This document shows positions 54,526-61,899 of a stretch of 64,000 nucleotides of DNA, in pieces. A program made the position numbers and the translations under genes. The notes under the pieces are model-generated. The model was not told where the DNA came from and did not search any database. It saw nothing but the letters and a program-made list of their open reading frames with translations. Numbering within the stretch: position 1 is the stretch's first letter; each line of letters begins with the position of its first letter. Location of the stretch: positions 1,880,001-1,944,000 of the forward strand of contig NZ_CP060697.1 in assembly GCF_014352855.1 (NCBI RefSeq), read 5' to 3'. The DNA is from Sphingomonas sabuli (GTDB taxonomy: Bacteria > Pseudomonadota > Alphaproteobacteria > Sphingomonadales > Sphingomonadaceae).

Positions 54526-54850
54526 TTATTGCTCCACGGGACGAATTTCGAGCTCCAGCGTCACGCGCTGCTCACCTATGTGTAGCATAAGCATTTGAGA
54601 CAATCAGATTAAGGGCGCGCTGCCAGCGCATCACGCGCTCAAAGCGAACGTCCGCCACCCTCCCAAAGCAGGAATCGGGCGCCCGGTCCCGCATCGCCGG
54701 CCGGCGGGTTCATTCAGCTTCGGTCCCAACGATCACAGACACCCGCGTCCACGGAACGAAGGCAAATCCGTGCGCTCTCGTCGAGGGACGGTAGGGAGGG
54801 ACCGGCAAGCGCCCCCCCCGCCCGGAGCGGGTAGCGCAAGACGCGATCGA
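54526..54850. other. Gene-free stretch between low-G+C gene and SDR
   Basis: 325 nt. Holds the upstream region of the minus-strand 205-residue gene, the repeat CTCAAAGCGAACGT (54638-54651), a C8 run at 54812-54819, and a few short inverted repeats (for example TGCCAGCGCA). No open frame with ribosome site. G+C rises back to chromosome level by 54660. Confidence 0.6.
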
Positions 54851-55639
54851 TCAGACGGTGCTGACGGTCCCGCCGTCGATGACGAATTCGGCGCCGTGGA
54901 TCGCGGCGGCGCGGTCGGCGGCGAGATAGGCGATGAGATCGGCCACTTCCCCGGGCTCGGCGCCGCGCCCGATCGAAATTCCGCCCAGCGCATCGAGCAC
55001 GGACTGGCGGGCGCCCTCGATCGTGCCGCCATTGGCCGCCTGCAGCTTGCCGAGAAAGTCGCCCGTGGCCTCCGTCATGATCCAGCCGGGCGAGACGGCG
55101 TTGACCCGCACGCCCTTTGGCCCGAGCTCCTTCGAGATCGACTTGCTGTAGGTGCGCAAGGCCGCCTTGGCAGCGGCGTAGGCGGTGGTGGATTCGGGCA
55201 GCGGCAGGACGGCCTGGATCGAGGTGACGTGCACCACGGCGCCCCCGCCGCGCGCGATCATCTGCGGGATCAGCAGCCGGTCGAGCCGGACGGTCGCCAG
55301 CAGATTGAGGTTGAGCTCGGCGAGCCAATGGTCGTCGGTCAGCGCGGCAAAGCCGCCGGCGGGCGAGGCCGAGCCACCGACGACATGGGCGAGGATGTCG
55401 ATCCCGCCGAGCCGATCGAGCGCCGCGCTGGCGAGCGCTTCGCCGCCGTCCGCGGTGGTCAGGTCCGCCCGGACATAGTCCACGCCGGCAATCGGGTCCG
55501 CGATCGCGCGAGCGGCGGTTATGACCCGGGCTCCTCCGGCCAGGAATCGCTCGACCGTGGCGCGGCCCAGGCCCTTGGTACCGCCGCTGACGAGCACACG
55601 CTTGCCGGCGAACTCGGCCGGATCCACCGCGACGCTCAT
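54851..55639 (-). CDS. SDR-family oxidoreductase in SnoaL operon
   Basis: 262 residues. VLVSGGTKGLGRATVERFLAGGARVITAAR (TGxxxGxG-like SGGTKGLG), NNAG equivalent HVVGGSA, catalytic SIQAVLPL...YAAAKAAL (Ser, Y-x3-K as YAAAK). C-terminus GAEFVIDGGTVSTV is the usual classical SDR end. ATG 55639 overlaps the TGA of the SnoaL gene (ATGA, 4 nt), so coupled. SDR plus SnoaL beside a divergent LysR gene suggests a regulated two-gene operon acting on a small carbonyl or hydroxyl compound. Substrate unknown. Confidence 0.85.
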   Translation of the reverse strand: MSVAVDPAEFAGKRVLVSGGTKGLGRATVERFLAGGARVITAARAIADPIAGVDYVRADLTTADGGEALASAALDRLGGIDILAHVVGGSASPAGGFAALTDDHWLAELNLNLLATVRLDRLLIPQMIARGGGAVVHVTSIQAVLPLPESTTAYAAAKAALRTYSKSISKELGPKGVRVNAVSPGWIMTEATGDFLGKLQAANGGTIEGARQSVLDALGGISIGRGAEPGEVADLIAYLAADRAAAIHGAEFVIDGGTVSTV

Positions 55640-55959
55640 ACCGACGTCTCCAGCGTCTTGATGGCGCCGTGCAGAAGCTCGAAGCGGTAGGTGAAGCGCA
55701 GCGGGCTGCCCGGGAAATCGCCATGGGCGGGCCCTTCGACCACGATCGCACCACCGTCGTCGCGGACGGCATCGGGCGTGAAGATCGCCCGGACCGGGAT
55801 CACCTCTTCCTCGAACAGCCGGCGGATCGCGGCGCGACTCTCGAAACGCTTGCCGTTGTCGATGAAAACGGCGTCGGCCAAGAAGACACTCAACATGCCG
55901 TCGATGTCGAGGCGGGCGTTGGCCGCGACGTAGTCGGCGATCGGCTTGGGCAGGTGCAT
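55636..55959 (-). CDS. SnoaL/NTF2-like small protein
   Basis: 107 residues. [49 protein letters not shown] has the cone-shaped NTF2 start with the D...D catalytic-like dyad (VFIDNG), and [23 protein letters not shown] continues the sheet. Such proteins are isomerases, cyclases or simple ligand pockets. GAGGAG at 55967-55972 is the ribosome site, 7 nt before ATG 55959, and lies in one arm of a perfect hairpin (see the separate entry). First gene of the operon with the SDR, opposite a LysR gene. Confidence 0.8.
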   Translation of the reverse strand: MHLPKPIADYVAANARLDIDGMLSVFLADAVFIDNGKRFESRAAIRRLFEEEVIPVRAIFTPDAVRDDGGAIVVEGPAHGDFPGSPLRFTYRFELLHGAIKTLETSV

Positions 55960-55966
55960 GGTTCAT

Positions 55967-55984
55967 CTCCTCAACGGTGAGGAG
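55967..55984 (-). promoter_or_regulatory. RNA hairpin hiding the SnoaL ribosome site
   Basis: On the minus-strand message, CTCCTCA (55984 to 55978) and TGAGGAG (55973 to 55967) are perfectly complementary, with a 4-nt loop. The second arm contains the GAGGAG ribosome site of the SnoaL gene. If formed in the RNA, it would block initiation. Whether it is melted by temperature, ligand or protein cannot be told. Confidence 0.6.
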
Positions 55985-56008
55985 CTTCATTTAGCGGTGG
56001 ACATTCCC

Positions 56009-56021
56009 CCTGATAATCAGG
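56009..56021. promoter_or_regulatory. 13-bp palindrome in the LysR/SnoaL gap
   Basis: CCTGAT-A-ATCAGG, perfect, 36 nt before the LysR ATG (56057) and 50 nt before the SnoaL ATG. A LysR box is T-N11-A; CCTGATAATCAGG fits a 13-nt site with T at position 3 and A at 11 on either strand. Likely the operator controlling both. Confidence 0.5.
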
Positions 56022-56056
56022 ACAAATTGGCACGAGGTGTTACGGAATCCGGGATA

Positions 56057-56968
56057 ATGAGTCGTCACTCGCTGATTGAGCTGGAAGCGGTCCTGGCCAT
56101 CGTCCGTTGCGGCTCGTTTCGCGCGGCGGCGCTCGATCTCGGCATGTCGACCACCGCCGTCAGCAATGCCGTGGGCAAGCTCGAGCGCGACCTTGCCGTG
56201 CGCCTGTTCAACCGCACCACGCGCAGCGTTTCGCTGACCTACGCCGGGCGGATTTTCGTCGGGCAGATCAGGCCTGCGCTCGAGGACATCCACAAGGCGA
56301 TGAACACAGCGCGTTCGCAGCAGGAGACGCCGTCCGGCACCTTGCGCATCAACGCCTTCGCAACGGCGGCGCGCGAGATCATGGCGCCGCTCGTCCTGAC
56401 CTACCTGCAGCGCTATCCGCAGGTGCACATCGACCTGGTGACCGAGGGGCGGCTGGTCGACGTGGTGGCTGCGGGCTTCGACCTGGGGGTGCGCAGCGCG
56501 GACCTGGTCCCAAGCGATGCGATCGCCATCCCGCTGGGAAAGGCGCGCCGCATGGCGGTTGCCGTATCGCCCGACTTTTTCAACGACAGGCCGATTCCCC
56601 AGACTCCACAGGCGGTGCTCGAACATCCCTGCCTGCGCGTCCGGCTGCCCAACGGCGCGCTGTTCCGATGGCGCTTCGAGAAGGAGGGCGAGGAGGTGCA
56701 GATCGACGTCGACGGTCCGATCACCCTCGACGAAGCGTCGCTGGCCCGGATCGCGGCGACCAACGGCGTGGGGATCGGATATTTCATGGAATCCGACGTG
56801 CGCGAAGACATTGCGGCCGGCCGGTTGGTGCGCATCCTCGACGACTGGACGCCGCCGCTTGCGCCGCTGTGCCTGTACTATTCCAATCGCCGCAATTCTT
56901 CGGCCGCCTTCCAGGCCTTTATCGCGCTGGCCCGCGACTTCGCCGCCGGAGGGCTGGCGCAGGCGTAG
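56057..56968 (+). CDS. LysR-family transcriptional regulator
   Basis: 303 residues. Helix-turn-helix [41 protein letters not shown] and a periplasmic-binding-like effector domain from about 90 ([25 protein letters not shown]...). Close to the CrgA/DsdC-like type, which often activates a divergent operon; the target here would be SnoaL-SDR. ATG 56057 lies after GGGATAATG, weak ribosome site. Its gene ends 13 nt from the convergent soxR end. Confidence 0.88.
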   Translation: MSRHSLIELEAVLAIVRCGSFRAAALDLGMSTTAVSNAVGKLERDLAVRLFNRTTRSVSLTYAGRIFVGQIRPALEDIHKAMNTARSQQETPSGTLRINAFATAAREIMAPLVLTYLQRYPQVHIDLVTEGRLVDVVAAGFDLGVRSADLVPSDAIAIPLGKARRMAVAVSPDFFNDRPIPQTPQAVLEHPCLRVRLPNGALFRWRFEKEGEEVQIDVDGPITLDEASLARIAATNGVGIGYFMESDVREDIAAGRLVRILDDWTPPLAPLCLYYSNRRNSSAAFQAFIALARDFAAGGLAQA

Positions 56969-56981
56969 CGCTGCGGCGGCG

Positions 56982-57449
56982 CTACCGGTCGGTCCTGGGG
57001 AGCGGGTCGCCGAGCAGGTAGCGGGGTCCCGCGCCCCCGCGGGCGGCGCGATCGCCGGGGTTGTACAGGGCGCAACGCTCCATCGAGAGGCACCCGCAGC
57101 CGATGCATCCGTCAAGCAGGTCGCGGGTCCGTTCGATCTGGGCGATCTTCACGTTCAGCCGCTCGCGGATGCGCGCGCTGATCTTCTGCCAGTCCGCGCT
57201 GGTCGGCGGGCGGCCATGCGGCAGGAGCGACAGTTCGGCCTCAATCTCGGCGAGGGTCAGTCCAAGCTGCTGCGCGATCACCGCGAACGACAAGCGCCTG
57301 ATCTCGGCCCGTTCGAACCGGCGCTGATTGCCCCCGGTGCGAAAGGAGCTGACCAGCCCGCGGTCCTCGTAGAAGCGGATGGCCGACACCGAGAGCCCGG
57401 TACGCCGCGCGACGTCGCCGATGGTGAGAGCACGCTTTTCCAAGATCAT
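56982..57449 (-). CDS. soxR: SoxR, redox-sensing MerR-family activator
   Basis: 155 residues. MerR helix-turn-helix LTIGDVARRTGLSVSAIRFYEDRGLVSSFRTGGNQRRFERAEIRR and the cluster motif CIGCGCLSMERC (Cys-x2-Cys-x-Cys-x5-Cys), the 2Fe-2S switch that is oxidised by redox-cycling compounds. Start 57449. In most non-enteric bacteria SoxR controls efflux or detoxification genes rather than soxS; here the only facing gene is a VOC protein. A soxbox at 57476-57493 lies between. TATAAT at 57464-57469 on the minus strand could be a self promoter. Confidence 0.94.
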   Translation of the reverse strand: MILEKRALTIGDVARRTGLSVSAIRFYEDRGLVSSFRTGGNQRRFERAEIRRLSFAVIAQQLGLTLAEIEAELSLLPHGRPPTSADWQKISARIRERLNVKIAQIERTRDLLDGCIGCGCLSMERCALYNPGDRAARGGAGPRYLLGDPLPRTDR

Positions 57450-57475
57450 CCCCAGTACGGCAGATTATAGCTTTA

Positions 57476-57493
57476 CCTCAAGTTAGGTTGAAG
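57476..57493. promoter_or_regulatory. Soxbox between soxR and VOC genes
   Basis: CCTCAAGTTAGGTTGAAG matches the classical CCTCAAGTTAACTTGAGG at 15 of 18 positions by my count, and the left half is identical. It is centred 54 nt before the VOC TTG start and 26 nt from the soxR start. MerR-type sites sit in 19-bp spacers; the best plus-strand -35/-10 around it is not obvious (TTTACC and TGTACC are weak). Confidence 0.72.
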
Positions 57494-57547
57494 TTGTACC
57501 GCCCGTAAGGAGGGCGCGAATCCCGCGTTCCGAAAAGGAGACATGGA

Positions 57548-57937
57548 TTGGCCCAGCCCCGTATCGAGCATGTGAACATCACCGTCAGCAATCCCGGCCG
57601 CGCCGCCGACCTGATGCGGCGGCTATTCGGCTGGCGCATCCGCTGGGAAGGGCCCGCTCGCGACAATGGCCGGACGATCCACGTCGGCACCGACGACAGC
57701 TACATCGCGCTTTATGCGCCGCCCGGCGCGGGGCCCGATTACGGGTTCAGCCAAGGCCAGCCGCTCAACCATATCGGGGTCGAGGTCGAAGACCTGGCCG
57801 CGGTGGAGGCGCTGGTTCTCGCCGAAGGGTTCGAGCCGCGCTTCCAGGGAGTCTACCAGCCGGGACCGGCGCACTTCTATTTCACCGACCACGACGACAT
57901 CGAATATGAAGTCGTCAGCTATGCCGGTCGCGCCTGA
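57548..57937 (+). CDS. VOC-family (glyoxalase-fold) protein, TTG start
   Basis: 129 residues. TTG 57548 is used because AAGGAG (57535-57540) is 7 nt upstream and the ATG at 57543 is out of frame. RIEHVNITVSNPGRAADLMRRLFGWRI, then YIALYAPPG, LNHIGVEVEDL and HFYFTDHDDIEYEVVSY are the beta-alpha-beta-beta-beta units, with His (HVN, HIG) and Glu (YEV) in metal positions, so a single-domain metal-dependent lyase or dioxygenase is possible. The soxbox lies directly upstream, which suggests oxidative or redox-cycling control. Second VOC gene follows after 76 nt. Confidence 0.85.
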   Translation: MAQPRIEHVNITVSNPGRAADLMRRLFGWRIRWEGPARDNGRTIHVGTDDSYIALYAPPGAGPDYGFSQGQPLNHIGVEVEDLAAVEALVLAEGFEPRFQGVYQPGPAHFYFTDHDDIEYEVVSYAGRA

Positions 57938-58013
57938 CCGTGGCGCGCACAGGCTCACCGGTTCGCATGCCGGCCGCGCGGCTGCGGCGGCACGCGCCGT
58001 CGCGGAGGTCGCG

Positions 58014-58418
58014 TTGACCGATCACGCCGCGCGCCCGGAAATCACGGTGAAGGGCATTTCCTGGGTCGGCATCGGCACCGGGTCATTCGACGAAACCGTC
58101 GCCTTCTTCACCAAGGTCCTCGGTCTCGAAGTGGCGCTGATCCAGGACCCGGTGGCGATGCTTCACGCCGGGCCTGGGGCCGTGGTCGAAATCTTCGGGC
58201 CCGGCAGCAGCCGCGGCAGGCCGCTCAATTCCCCGCCGTCCGTGGCTTTCGAAGTCGAGGACGTATCGGCGGCGCGGGATGCGCTGGTGGCCGCGGGGGT
58301 CGAGCTGATCGGCGAGATCGGGACCTGGAACGGCTTCGAGTGGCTCTACTTCCGCGGGCCCGAGGACTACATATTCTCGGTCAAGACGACCCCGGAGGCA
58401 GGCTGGGAGCGATCCTAG
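58014..58418 (+). CDS. Second VOC-family protein, TTG start
   Basis: 134 residues from TTG 58014, with GGAGG (58004-58008) 5 nt upstream. An ATG at 57922, inside the previous gene, lacks a ribosome site and would add a low-complexity Ala-rich stretch. ISWVGIGTGSFDETVAFFTKVLGLEV, VAMLHAGPGAVVEIFGP and VAFEVEDVSAARDALVAAGVEL, FEWLYFRGPEDYIFSV: one VOC domain. His is missing at the first metal position (WVGIG instead of H) but Glu (VEIFG) is kept, so metal use may differ from the first VOC protein. Probably transcribed with it under SoxR. Confidence 0.8.
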   Translation: MTDHAARPEITVKGISWVGIGTGSFDETVAFFTKVLGLEVALIQDPVAMLHAGPGAVVEIFGPGSSRGRPLNSPPSVAFEVEDVSAARDALVAAGVELIGEIGTWNGFEWLYFRGPEDYIFSVKTTPEAGWERS

Positions 58419-58450
58419 CCGCGCGACCACGACCGCGGATGTCTAATAGG

Positions 58451-59113
58451 TCAGGCGGACGCCAGTGCTCGGTCGCCGACCAGCGGGTTGGTGCGGCGTT
58501 CGTGGCCGAAGGTGGACATCGGGCCGTGGCCGGGGACGAAGGCGGTGTCCTCGCCCATCGGCCAGAGCTTCTGAACGATCGAATCCACCAGTTGCTGGTG
58601 ATTGCCCATGGGAAAGTCCCAGCGGCCGATCGAGCCCTTGAAGAGGACGTCGCCGACGATCGCCAGCTTCGATTCCGGGTGGTGGAAAACGATGTGCCCG
58701 GGCGTGTGGCCGGGGCAATGGCGCACCCCCAGCGTGAGGTCGCCGACGGTGACGGTGTCGCCGTCCTCCAGCCAGCGGTCGGGTTCGAACGGGATGCCGC
58801 GAACGCCCCAGCGCTTGCCGTCGTCGTCGAGGCGCGAAATCCAGAAGCGGTCTTCTTCCTGCGGGCCTTCGATCCGTACGCCCAATTCCTTGGCCAGAAC
58901 GCCCGCTTCGCCAGCATGGTCGATATGGCCGTGGGTCAGCAGGATCTTTTCGACCGCGACCCCGTGCTGGGCGGCGACGGCCTTCAGCTTGTCGAGGTCG
59001 CCGCCGGGATCGACGAAGGCGCCCTTCATCGTCCGAGTACACCACAACAGGGTGCAATTCTGCTGCAGCGGGGTGACCGGCGTGATCGCGGCCTTCAGCG
59101 GCGGTTCGCTCAC
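58451..59113 (-). CDS. YcbL-type MBL-fold hydrolase (glyoxalase II-like)
   Basis: 220 residues. Metallo-beta-lactamase fold: THGHIDHAGE (H-x-H-x-D-H), CPGHTPGHIVF (His), LAIVGDVLFKGSIGRWDFPMG (Asp), VPGHGPMSTFGHERRTNP (His and YcbL end). YcbL-like proteins split S-lactoylglutathione and similar thioesters, a fit with the VOC neighbours though on the other strand. GTG 59113 overlaps the TGA of the M19 gene (GTGA, 4 nt). Start gives VSEPPLKAAITPVTPLQQNC, the normal family opening. Confidence 0.9.
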   Translation of the reverse strand: MSEPPLKAAITPVTPLQQNCTLLWCTRTMKGAFVDPGGDLDKLKAVAAQHGVAVEKILLTHGHIDHAGEAGVLAKELGVRIEGPQEEDRFWISRLDDDGKRWGVRGIPFEPDRWLEDGDTVTVGDLTLGVRHCPGHTPGHIVFHHPESKLAIVGDVLFKGSIGRWDFPMGNHQQLVDSIVQKLWPMGEDTAFVPGHGPMSTFGHERRTNPLVGDRALASA

Positions 59114-60375
59114 TTGGGCTGTCCGGGCACGGCCATCGACGGCGGTTCGGCGGCCATGGCCGCGCTGACCCGTTCCGCGCCGCGCATCGCGCGCAGGATG
59201 TTGCCGCCGGCGAGCTTGGCCAGGTTCGCATCGCTCCAGCCGCGGCGGATCAGTTCGGCGAACAGCAGGGGATAGCCGGCAACGCTGTTCAACCCGGGCG
59301 GCGCCAGATCGTAGGGGATGCCGTCGAGGTCGCCGCCAAGGCCGACATGATCGTACCCGGCAACGCGCGCGATATGGTCGAGATGGTCGGCGACGAGGCC
59401 GACGTCGGCGGCCGGGACCGGGTGGGCGGAGTCCCATTGCCTGAGCGCCGCGGCGCTGCGGTCGGGCTGGCCGACGAACAGGGATTTGACGCGCGCTTCC
59501 TCGGCGGCGCGGGCGGCGCTCCACAGCCGATAGGGCTCCGACAGGTAGCCGGTGTAGAAATTGACCATCACCACCCCGCCCCGGTCGCGCAACAGGGCGA
59601 GCACGTCGTCGGGGACGTTGCGCGGATGGTCCTCGATGGCGCGGGCGTTGCTGTGGGTGAAGACGACCGGCGCGCGGCTTTCGGCGATGGCGGCCTTCAT
59701 CGCATCGGGCGACACGTGCGACAGGTCGACGAGCATGCCGAGGCGGTTCATTTCATGGACCACGGCCCGGCCGAAGTCGTTGAGCCCGCCCCACTTGGGA
59801 TCGTCGGTGGCGCTGTCGGCCAGGTCGTTGGTCGCGAAGTGGGTCAGCGTCAGGGAGCGCGCGCCAAGGCGATGGAACTGGCGCAGCGCGGCCATCGACC
59901 CGCCCATCTGGTGCCCGCCTTCGACCCCGATCAGCGAGGCGACCCGGCCGCGGCGGTGGATGCGCTCGATATCGTCGGCGGTGAACGCCAGTTCGAGGTC
60001 GCCCGGATAGGCTTTGACCAGCCGGGTGACGACGTCGATCTGTTCCAGCGTCTGGCGGATGGCCTCGTCGCCCTGGACCCCGGCGTCGATATAGACCGAC
60101 CAGAATTGTCCGCCGACGCGGCCGTCGCGCAGCCGGGCCATGTCGGTCATCAGCGGCTTGGCCCGCTCCGCGCCGCCGCTGGCGAGGTTCGCGACGCTCA
60201 TGCCGTGGCTTTCGCGGATCTGTTCGGGCAGGTCGTTATGCCCGTCGATCAGCGGCGTGCGCTTCAGGATGCGGTCGATCCGCGCCATCACTTTGGGATC
60301 GATGGGCTGGGCGGACGCCGTAGTGGCGGTGACGGCGAGCGCGGCCGCTGCCGCGGCAAGGACGAGTCTTCTCAT
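59110..60375 (-). CDS. Membrane dipeptidase (M19) with signal peptide
   Basis: 421 residues. Signal MRRLVLAAAAAALAVTATTASAQ. Zn ligands: LIDGHNDLPEQI (His, Asp), GVEGGHQMGG (Glu), DLSHVSPDA (His), VFTHSNARAI (His), GLGGDLDGI (Asp). Renal dipeptidase homologue that cleaves dipeptides, including D-Xaa, in the periplasm. Start 60375. GTGA overlap with the following MBL gene suggests coupled translation, an odd pair of periplasmic peptidase and cytoplasmic hydrolase. Residues around TGYLSEPYRLWSAA are family-typical. Confidence 0.93.
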   Translation of the reverse strand: MRRLVLAAAAAALAVTATTASAQPIDPKVMARIDRILKRTPLIDGHNDLPEQIRESHGMSVANLASGGAERAKPLMTDMARLRDGRVGGQFWSVYIDAGVQGDEAIRQTLEQIDVVTRLVKAYPGDLELAFTADDIERIHRRGRVASLIGVEGGHQMGGSMAALRQFHRLGARSLTLTHFATNDLADSATDDPKWGGLNDFGRAVVHEMNRLGMLVDLSHVSPDAMKAAIAESRAPVVFTHSNARAIEDHPRNVPDDVLALLRDRGGVVMVNFYTGYLSEPYRLWSAARAAEEARVKSLFVGQPDRSAAALRQWDSAHPVPAADVGLVADHLDHIARVAGYDHVGLGGDLDGIPYDLAPPGLNSVAGYPLLFAELIRRGWSDANLAKLAGGNILRAMRGAERVSAAMAAEPPSMAVPGQPK

Positions 60376-60453
60376 GACCGCGCAGCCTAGTGCGCCCGCG
60401 CGAACGTGCAATGCGGCTTGCCTGCGCGGCGCGGGCCAGCAATGGTGCGGGCA

Positions 60454-60699
60454 ATGACCGAACCCAAGCGGCGTGACCTTGAAGAAGTGATGGCGTTCGA
60501 TCCCGAAGAGGGGATCGCCGACCTCGACCAGCATCTCAACCGGCTTCGCGAACAAGCGGAAGCCTGCGGCTTCGACTTCGACCGCCATGCCGCGCGCAAC
60601 GAGTTGCAGGCGGCGACCTTTGGACGGCGCAAGGCGGGGAAGGCGCGGCTGGTGCTGTCGCCGACAGGCGCGATCGCGATCGAACTGACGGGCGCCTAG
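60454..60699 (+). CDS. Small hypothetical protein, 81 residues
   Basis: MTEPKRRDLEEVMAFDPEEG then IADLDQHLNRLREQAEACGFDFDRHAARNELQAATFGRRK, then RLVLSPTGAIAIELTGA. Acidic N-terminal half, helical, with one Cys. No signal. ATG 60454 chosen over 60442, with no strong ribosome site for either. The stop shares CTAG with pdeM, supporting it as a conserved-position gene. I do not recognise the family. An unknown role in DNA repair is possible only by proximity to pdeM. Confidence 0.6.
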   Translation: MTEPKRRDLEEVMAFDPEEGIADLDQHLNRLREQAEACGFDFDRHAARNELQAATFGRRKAGKARLVLSPTGAIAIELTGA

Positions 60700-61358
60700 G
60701 CCGCGATCGGGAAGCGCAGCAGGCGCCCCGCGGCCGGGACCAGAGCGACCGCTTCCCCGGCGATGGCGCGGATGATTTCGGGGTGCCACACGTCGAGCCC
60801 GCCGGTCAGCGCGCCGAACGCGGGCAGGATCAGCTTGCGGTCCGACGCGACGAAACAGCGGCGCGCGACCCGCTTGCCGTTGACCGAAAGCCGCAGCTTG
60901 GGATGGAAATGGCCGGACATTTCCGGCCGTGCCTCGTCAGCGCGCGCCTCGTGGCGCAGCAGGATGCCGCCGACCAGCGCTTCCTCGACGATGGCCCCGC
61001 CGCAATGGTCGGCGAAGCCCGGATCGTGATTGCCGACGATCCACGTCCAGTCGAGCCGCTCGGTAAGCCCGATCAGCATCGCCCGCGAATCCGCCGGCAA
61101 GCGGTCGCAGCCGAAGCGGTCGTGAAAGCTGTCGCCCAGGCAATAGAGGCTGGTCGCGCCGGTGCGATCGACCTCTTCCGTCAGCGTTTCGAGCGTGGCC
61201 CGCGAATCGTAGGGCGGGAGAAGCTGCCCCAGCCGCGCGTACCAGCTGGCCTTTTCAAGGTGCAGGTCGGCGACCAGCAGCGTCCGCCGGGCGGGCCAGT
61301 ACAGCGCGCCGGACGGGGCAGCGGAGAACGTTTCGCCTGCGAACGAAAGGGGAACCAT
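60696..61358 (-). CDS. pdeM: Ligase-associated DNA damage response endonuclease PdeM
   Basis: 220 residues. Calcineurin-type metallophosphoesterase: VADLHLEKA, YCLGDSFHD, IVGNHDPG, EMSGHFHPKLRL. PdeM is found with a dedicated ATP-dependent DNA ligase, a beta-CASP/exonuclease-like protein and an Lhr-like helicase as a DNA repair set. Here only pdeM is complete in the window; the truncated gene at 63759 may be the helicase. Shares CTAG with the 81-residue gene. Start 61358 (MVPLSFAGETF) is the only good Met. Confidence 0.9.
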   Translation of the reverse strand: MVPLSFAGETFSAAPSGALYWPARRTLLVADLHLEKASWYARLGQLLPPYDSRATLETLTEEVDRTGATSLYCLGDSFHDRFGCDRLPADSRAMLIGLTERLDWTWIVGNHDPGFADHCGGAIVEEALVGGILLRHEARADEARPEMSGHFHPKLRLSVNGKRVARRCFVASDRKLILPAFGALTGGLDVWHPEIIRAIAGEAVALVPAAGRLLRFPIAA

Positions 61359-61375
61359 AGGCCCCCGTTACACCG

Positions 61376-61825
61376 TCATTCCAGCGACCGATAGTGGTCG
61401 CGAAGCGCGCGCGCGTCGTGCAGCGCATTATGCGGCACCCGGCTGTTCACCGCGGTGCTGAAATTGCTCAACGGAAGCAGCCGGAAGGTGACGTCGCGGA
61501 TTTCGACCATGTCGCCGGGACCGGTGATCATCAGCTCGCAGAACTTGGCGATATCTTCCGGCCAGTCGACGATGATGGTGATGCGGTCGTCGTGGCGCAG
61601 ATAGCGTTCGAGCGCCTCGGCCGCCTCGGGCCGGCTCATCCGCCCCCACACCAGGTGCGGGTCGACGGTGTCGAGATAGGGGACGACATAGCGTTCGACC
61701 CATGGCACGATCGGCTCGTCGGTGCGCAGCGTCAGATACAGTTCCTCGCCGTCGTCGGGGACGAGCGCCAGGCTGAGCAGGGCGCCGCCGATCCCGTTAT
61801 ATTCGGTGTCGAGGAAATAGCGCAC
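61376..61825 (-). CDS. DEDDh 3'-5' exoribonuclease, Rv2179c-like
   Basis: 149 residues from GTG 61825 (reads VRYFLDTEYNGIGG). DTE in FLDTEYNG is Exo I, VDWPEDIAKF gives Exo II Asp, and HNALHDARALRDHY is Exo III (H-x-x-x-x-D), so DEDDh is complete. RNase-T-fold protein of the Rv2179c group, which degrades RNA 3' ends in mycobacteria. No strong ribosome site, and a frame to 61909 adds an unrelated end. 17 nt downstream of its stop lies pdeM on the same strand; 74 nt upstream lies the divergent M20 gene. Confidence 0.82.
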   Translation of the reverse strand: MRYFLDTEYNGIGGALLSLALVPDDGEELYLTLRTDEPIVPWVERYVVPYLDTVDPHLVWGRMSRPEAAEALERYLRHDDRITIIVDWPEDIAKFCELMITGPGDMVEIRDVTFRLLPLSNFSTAVNSRVPHNALHDARALRDHYRSLE

Positions 61826-61899
61826 TCGCGATGCTCTGGACTCGTTCGCTGGCGCAGTCCAGTCTCCCGCCCTGCCATAGGGGCTAGGGGGAATTTGCG

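Noticed and set aside
54812..54819. C8 run as a phase-variation tract
   Set aside because: It lies outside any gene I trust and not between promoter elements.
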